Positions 60,401-64,000 of a DNA stretch of 64,000 bases are shown here, piece after piece (the stretch's first letter is position 1; every line of letters starts with the position of its first letter). This stretch comes from Triplophysa rosa (lineage: Eukaryota; Chordata; Actinopteri; Cypriniformes; Nemacheilidae), in NCBI RefSeq assembly GCF_024868665.1, contig NC_079910.1, positions 12,868,425 to 12,932,424 of the forward strand, read 5' to 3'. Under the pieces are notes generated by a model. That model ran no database searches. It worked only from the letters and a program-made list of their open reading frames with translations, and had not been told where the DNA came from. The position numbers were made by a program, and so were the translations under genes.

Positions 60401-61700
60401 GTGACTCATGGGATATTTGATGGTTACAAGAACAGTTACAGGTGAGTAAAAACAGCCCGCAAGCTTTTATAAGACACTGTTTCCAGATAAATGAGTTGTG
60501 TCATTGCTGGACAAAGAATTTATGGTTGCACTTTATACAGTACGAGGCTAAGAGCACTCTTTGTATACTTACTAGAGTATTTATTTATCTTTATGACTTT
60601 ATGTCACTCCTGAGGTTTGATTTTGTTGAAATTCAAGAGACACTGGACTAAAATGGCCACAATGCATCTTTAAATGCTGATTAAATGAAACTTTGGAATG
60701 GTCTCTTCATTTTTTCCCCATGGCTGTAAATACATGGCACTTTTTGTTGGTGTTGTTTCATGTTGTGTATAGTGTTTCATTTTATACTGTCCCCAATACA
60801 TTTGTTTAGTCAATTACATAAAAAACAAAACTGTACAAACCAAGAAATGTTGCAGAACTCGATTAAGAATTTGGCCATATACTGTATGTACAGACTAAAC
60901 AGACTATCACAATCCCCATGTTTGCATTGAATCTAATATTTACATTGCTCTGAATAACACAAAGTAGGGCAGAGCTACATGAAGGCAGAATAGCTGCTTG
61001 TTTCTGAGGAGGCTTGTCAGCTGTGTTTGCTGTTTATTGTGCTGCCTGTTCTGTACAGCATCAAAGCACTTGGTGAAAGTAGATGTTTTGTCCTGATTTG
61101 GAACGTGATGAGAAAGACAGAGAATGAAAACAAGGTAATAATGCGGTCGAATACACACATATAGTGCAGAACTAGATTTTTATGAAGAAAATGTGACACT
61201 TTTTAAGGCAAAAGCCCCTTGGTGTTGTGAGTGGTTGCCAGGGCACTGCTGGGTACTTAGGCCAAGAGTCTCACAAATATTCTGTTCTATTGTTCTGATC
61301 TCCTAGAAAAAGAATATAAGCGATAACAATATTGATGCTTGCCTGAGGAAACTAATAACCTGTAAACACCTGTAACATCCCAGCATCACAGATCCAGTTA
61401 ATGTGACACACATCCACATGCAGACATGGGTTCTTTCCTCAGGGAGCGAGAGGTGATTTCATGCTCCAGTAAAGGTTTGCATGAAACACAAGAAATGGGT
61501 TAATGTACATGAGATATGTAAGACTCAAGCATGCAAAACTGAGTTTACACACACAAACTCATACAAACAAGCTTTGGGGCACAGTATGTTGGTTAATAAA
61601 CAGCCCTGAAATCTCTAAGTAATATCAGCTAAAATGATTTTTGAAAACTAAATATGCACATCGGTATAATATGAGTATTATTATATCTGATTGATCATCA
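57498..61700. other. mtcl2 intron 3, no gene seen
   Basis: I see no exon, only fragments of a GTTGCTAGG-type dispersed repeat (GGTTGCTAGGTGGCTCCC at about 57896, GTGGTTGCCAGGGCACTGC at about 61230) and a short inverted segment near 60257-60340 (AAGCCCC, TTTTATAACGGCG, CCGTTTTATAATAG). Confidence 0.5.
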
Positions 61701-62423
61701 GACCCAGCGGGACGTGTTGGTCGGGGGAAAGGGATTTTTTAAAAGGCTCCTGGATGTCAATGCTTATACGTTTTCAGTCGTTTTACGACAGTCAGTCGGG
61801 ATCAGATGTCGGGGTTGGGGTGGTGGATGCGCAGTGATTATGTCAAGCCATGCTGGGTGGTCCTCAGATTTTCGGGTTTATTTAATTTTCGGGTTTAACT
61901 CAATAAACGTAAACATGGCATTGGGTTATTTATGTTACAGTTCTTTATTAAGTTGCCAACTGGTGAGCAACTTTTATTTACATACCAAAGGCAATTTTCA
62001 CTCACATTTGTTGGGTGCTAAATTTGGACCCCACCTGAGACTGTTTGACAGGAATGTTGTTCCTCTTGATCAAAAGATGTTTAGACTTCGTACTTGATTG
62101 AATCTCGGTGTGCACAATTCAATCAAAGGACATTATTTGTCTACAACAGCTCTGATGTCATAACCTTAACATCTCTGTGTCTCCACCTATTAGCTCTGTG
62201 TGTCATATTAGACAGGGAGCTTGTAATCTTCTACTTGAAAATGACATGGCTGAACAAATGGCACAAGCAAAACAAACAATAGGAGGATGGAAGGGAGGGA
62301 ATGAATATGCCAGAAGCTGCTCCTCTTATTATGGAGCTCAGCGCTGTATGGAACTGACAGAAGACGAAGAGCAGAAAGGGAAATGTGTGTTTGATTTAGC
62401 ATGCTGGGGTCTTAAGCTCTTAA

Positions 62424-62432
62424 ACACACACA

Positions 62433-62480
<48 letters not shown>
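62424..62480. repeat. (CA)n microsatellite
   Basis: CA tract with one CATA interruption, in mtcl2 intron 3. Confidence 0.95.
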
Positions 62481-62481
<1 letters not shown>

Positions 62482-62979
62482 AAATATATAATGCCCTGAT
62501 CTCAGCGGTTATTTGATTTGTTGACAACAATGCTGCACACTCGCTGGCCATTTGTAAAGCTGACGAATACATATGAAACACAGACCTGGTGTACAGCAAC
62601 TGGCTGTTCTATTTGTGGTTTTAATGCTGATCTAATTGTATTGTCTCCTGGATACGTACAACACACTCAGATAATGCGATTTTGACTCTGAAATTCTTGC
62701 CATGTCGTTGACAAGATAGGTTCCAGCTGAGTAGACTTTATGATGTTTGTGATGTCATCGAGGAAGGCGGAACTAGCGAGTGACTTCTACAAACTAGAGC
62801 GTAAACAAACAGTGGCTACCAATGCGGCAAATCTTTGTTTTTCTTTTGTTGTGCCATGTTTGAAAGCTGTGCACGGAAGAGCATCTGTACTCCTATTGGC
62901 TGTGACAGAACCCATCGTGAACAACAAGGAAAAAATCAACATGCTAGTCTTTATGTCAGGACATCGTGAAGCGTCACAG

Positions 62980-63245
62980 ACAGAGGGTCGGTCACAATGA
63001 CATCACAACGACACCCTACGACACACAAATCGAGCCAAAAAATTCGTATCAATTCATAAAATGTAAATCGTACAAAAACGTACGATTATTAGAAAAACGC
63101 AATACAGCCCCACCCCTAAACCTAACGTCACTGACATGAAAGCAAGTCGTACTAAAACGTATGAATGAGATTTTACGAATTCATACGAATTAGCCACCTC
63201 GTAAAATAGTTACGAATTGCCGTGAAATTGTGTTGAATCTGAAGC
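62980..63245. repeat. ACGAATT-rich dispersed repeat
   Basis: It contains GTACAAAAACGTACGATT, GTCGTACTAAAACGTATG, TTACGAATTCATACGAATTAG and ACGAATTGCCGTGA. These are short overlapping palindromes typical of a common cyprinid repeat. Beyond it (63246-64000) I see no feature. Confidence 0.55.
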
Positions 63246-64000
63246 GGCATTAACTGATGTGTTTCAGGAAACCTGACATTAGGTCCCATAAATTGGTTTA
63301 TTCTGTAGAACGGCCACTTTTCATCATCTAATCAATTCTGAAATCCTATCCTAAAATTTTGATGTTAATATTCTGTTTCACTCAGAATGGTGTCACAGAA
63401 GTCAAATGTAAAATTCCGTTTTATGTTTACTGTAGTTGTGAGACGGACATTCCTGACAATTCTACAACTGGGATTTTCGCACACAGTACTTGATCCAGTA
63501 GTGATCCACAGCTTGTTTTCCAGGTCTGAGGTTAAACACATCACATCACAGTTCCAATTGTAAAATTCAGTTCAGGGCTCTCAAATCGACATGCATAGTG
63601 AATAATCGAATAATGCATGGATTGAACGCTTAAAGTGTTGCTCATGCATTATGCATTATTTATACTGCGAGATATGCTTTAAAAATATGTTTGTTAGAAA
63701 TAGTTCTTACTCTGGTCATTACACAAACAGCTAGCACCTCCTGCCCTCTAATAGAATTCACGGGTCTCTAAGGTGAAGCTAATTGGTTTGCTCGAATCCT
63801 CTTCTTTCTCCCTAATCAGATTGCTTTGATTTTGTGTATGATACAACACTTACATAAGCCATCTTTTCACATCCAGTCTCCTAGGATCACCACGTCCCTA
63901 AACTGTATCAACTAATACACACACAGAGCCTCACAGGAGTGCATGCATGCATGTTACATTGATTTATATAGAGCGTCGATAATACGCCACGCTTCATCAC

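Overview
This window is vertebrate nuclear DNA, most likely from a cyprinid (zebrafish/carp-type) fish. The genes are intron-rich with canonical GT-AG introns, the background is AT-rich and packed with short non-autonomous DNA transposons, and many of the dispersed repeats look like cyprinid families (for example the AGTTCACCC-type inverted-repeat element). The species assignment is inference; the gene identities rest on protein similarity recalled from known families.

Four protein-coding genes are present. (1) 1-7814, minus strand: an inhibitor-of-apoptosis gene with BIR-BIR-UBA-RING order, best called birc7-like. It runs off the left edge inside its RING finger. (2) 8938-16610, plus strand: a complete ddx23 (Prp28 / U5-100K DEAD-box splicing helicase), 16 coding exons, 803 aa, with a probable non-coding first exon ending at 8461. 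Its promoter region (8351-8412) carries ZNF143-, ETS- and YY1-type motifs and lies head-to-head with the birc7-like gene. (3) 23658-45900, minus strand: a complete cacnb3 (voltage-gated calcium channel beta subunit), 14 coding exons, 550 aa. It is convergent with ddx23, matching the CACNB3-DDX23 neighbourhood known in human. (4) 49733 (or 49658)-57497, plus strand: the first three coding exons of an MTCL2/SOGA1-type microtubule-crosslinking coiled-coil protein, divergent from cacnb3 and continuing past the right edge.

Almost everything else is repeat-derived: hAT-like MITEs (387-608, 17198-17655, 21202-21399, 28525-28851, 29248-29523), a decayed hAT element with a transposase C-terminal remnant (3874-4894), a decayed Tc1-like element (12308-13319), nested foldback elements (2813-3556, 19345-19690), long hairpin-forming inverted-repeat elements (36653-36961, 56006-56312), a dead LINE reverse-transcriptase fragment nested in a hAT-like element (37364-38680), a tandem minisatellite block (42801-43349) and CA/GA/TC microsatellites.

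The genes are functionally unrelated (apoptosis control, pre-mRNA splicing, calcium-channel assembly, microtubule organisation); no operon-like or defence system is present. The most interesting structural signals are two copies of one dispersed repeat that each end within ten bases of a cacnb3 5' splice site, the compact ddx23 promoter, and the foldback elements built of palindromes within palindromes.
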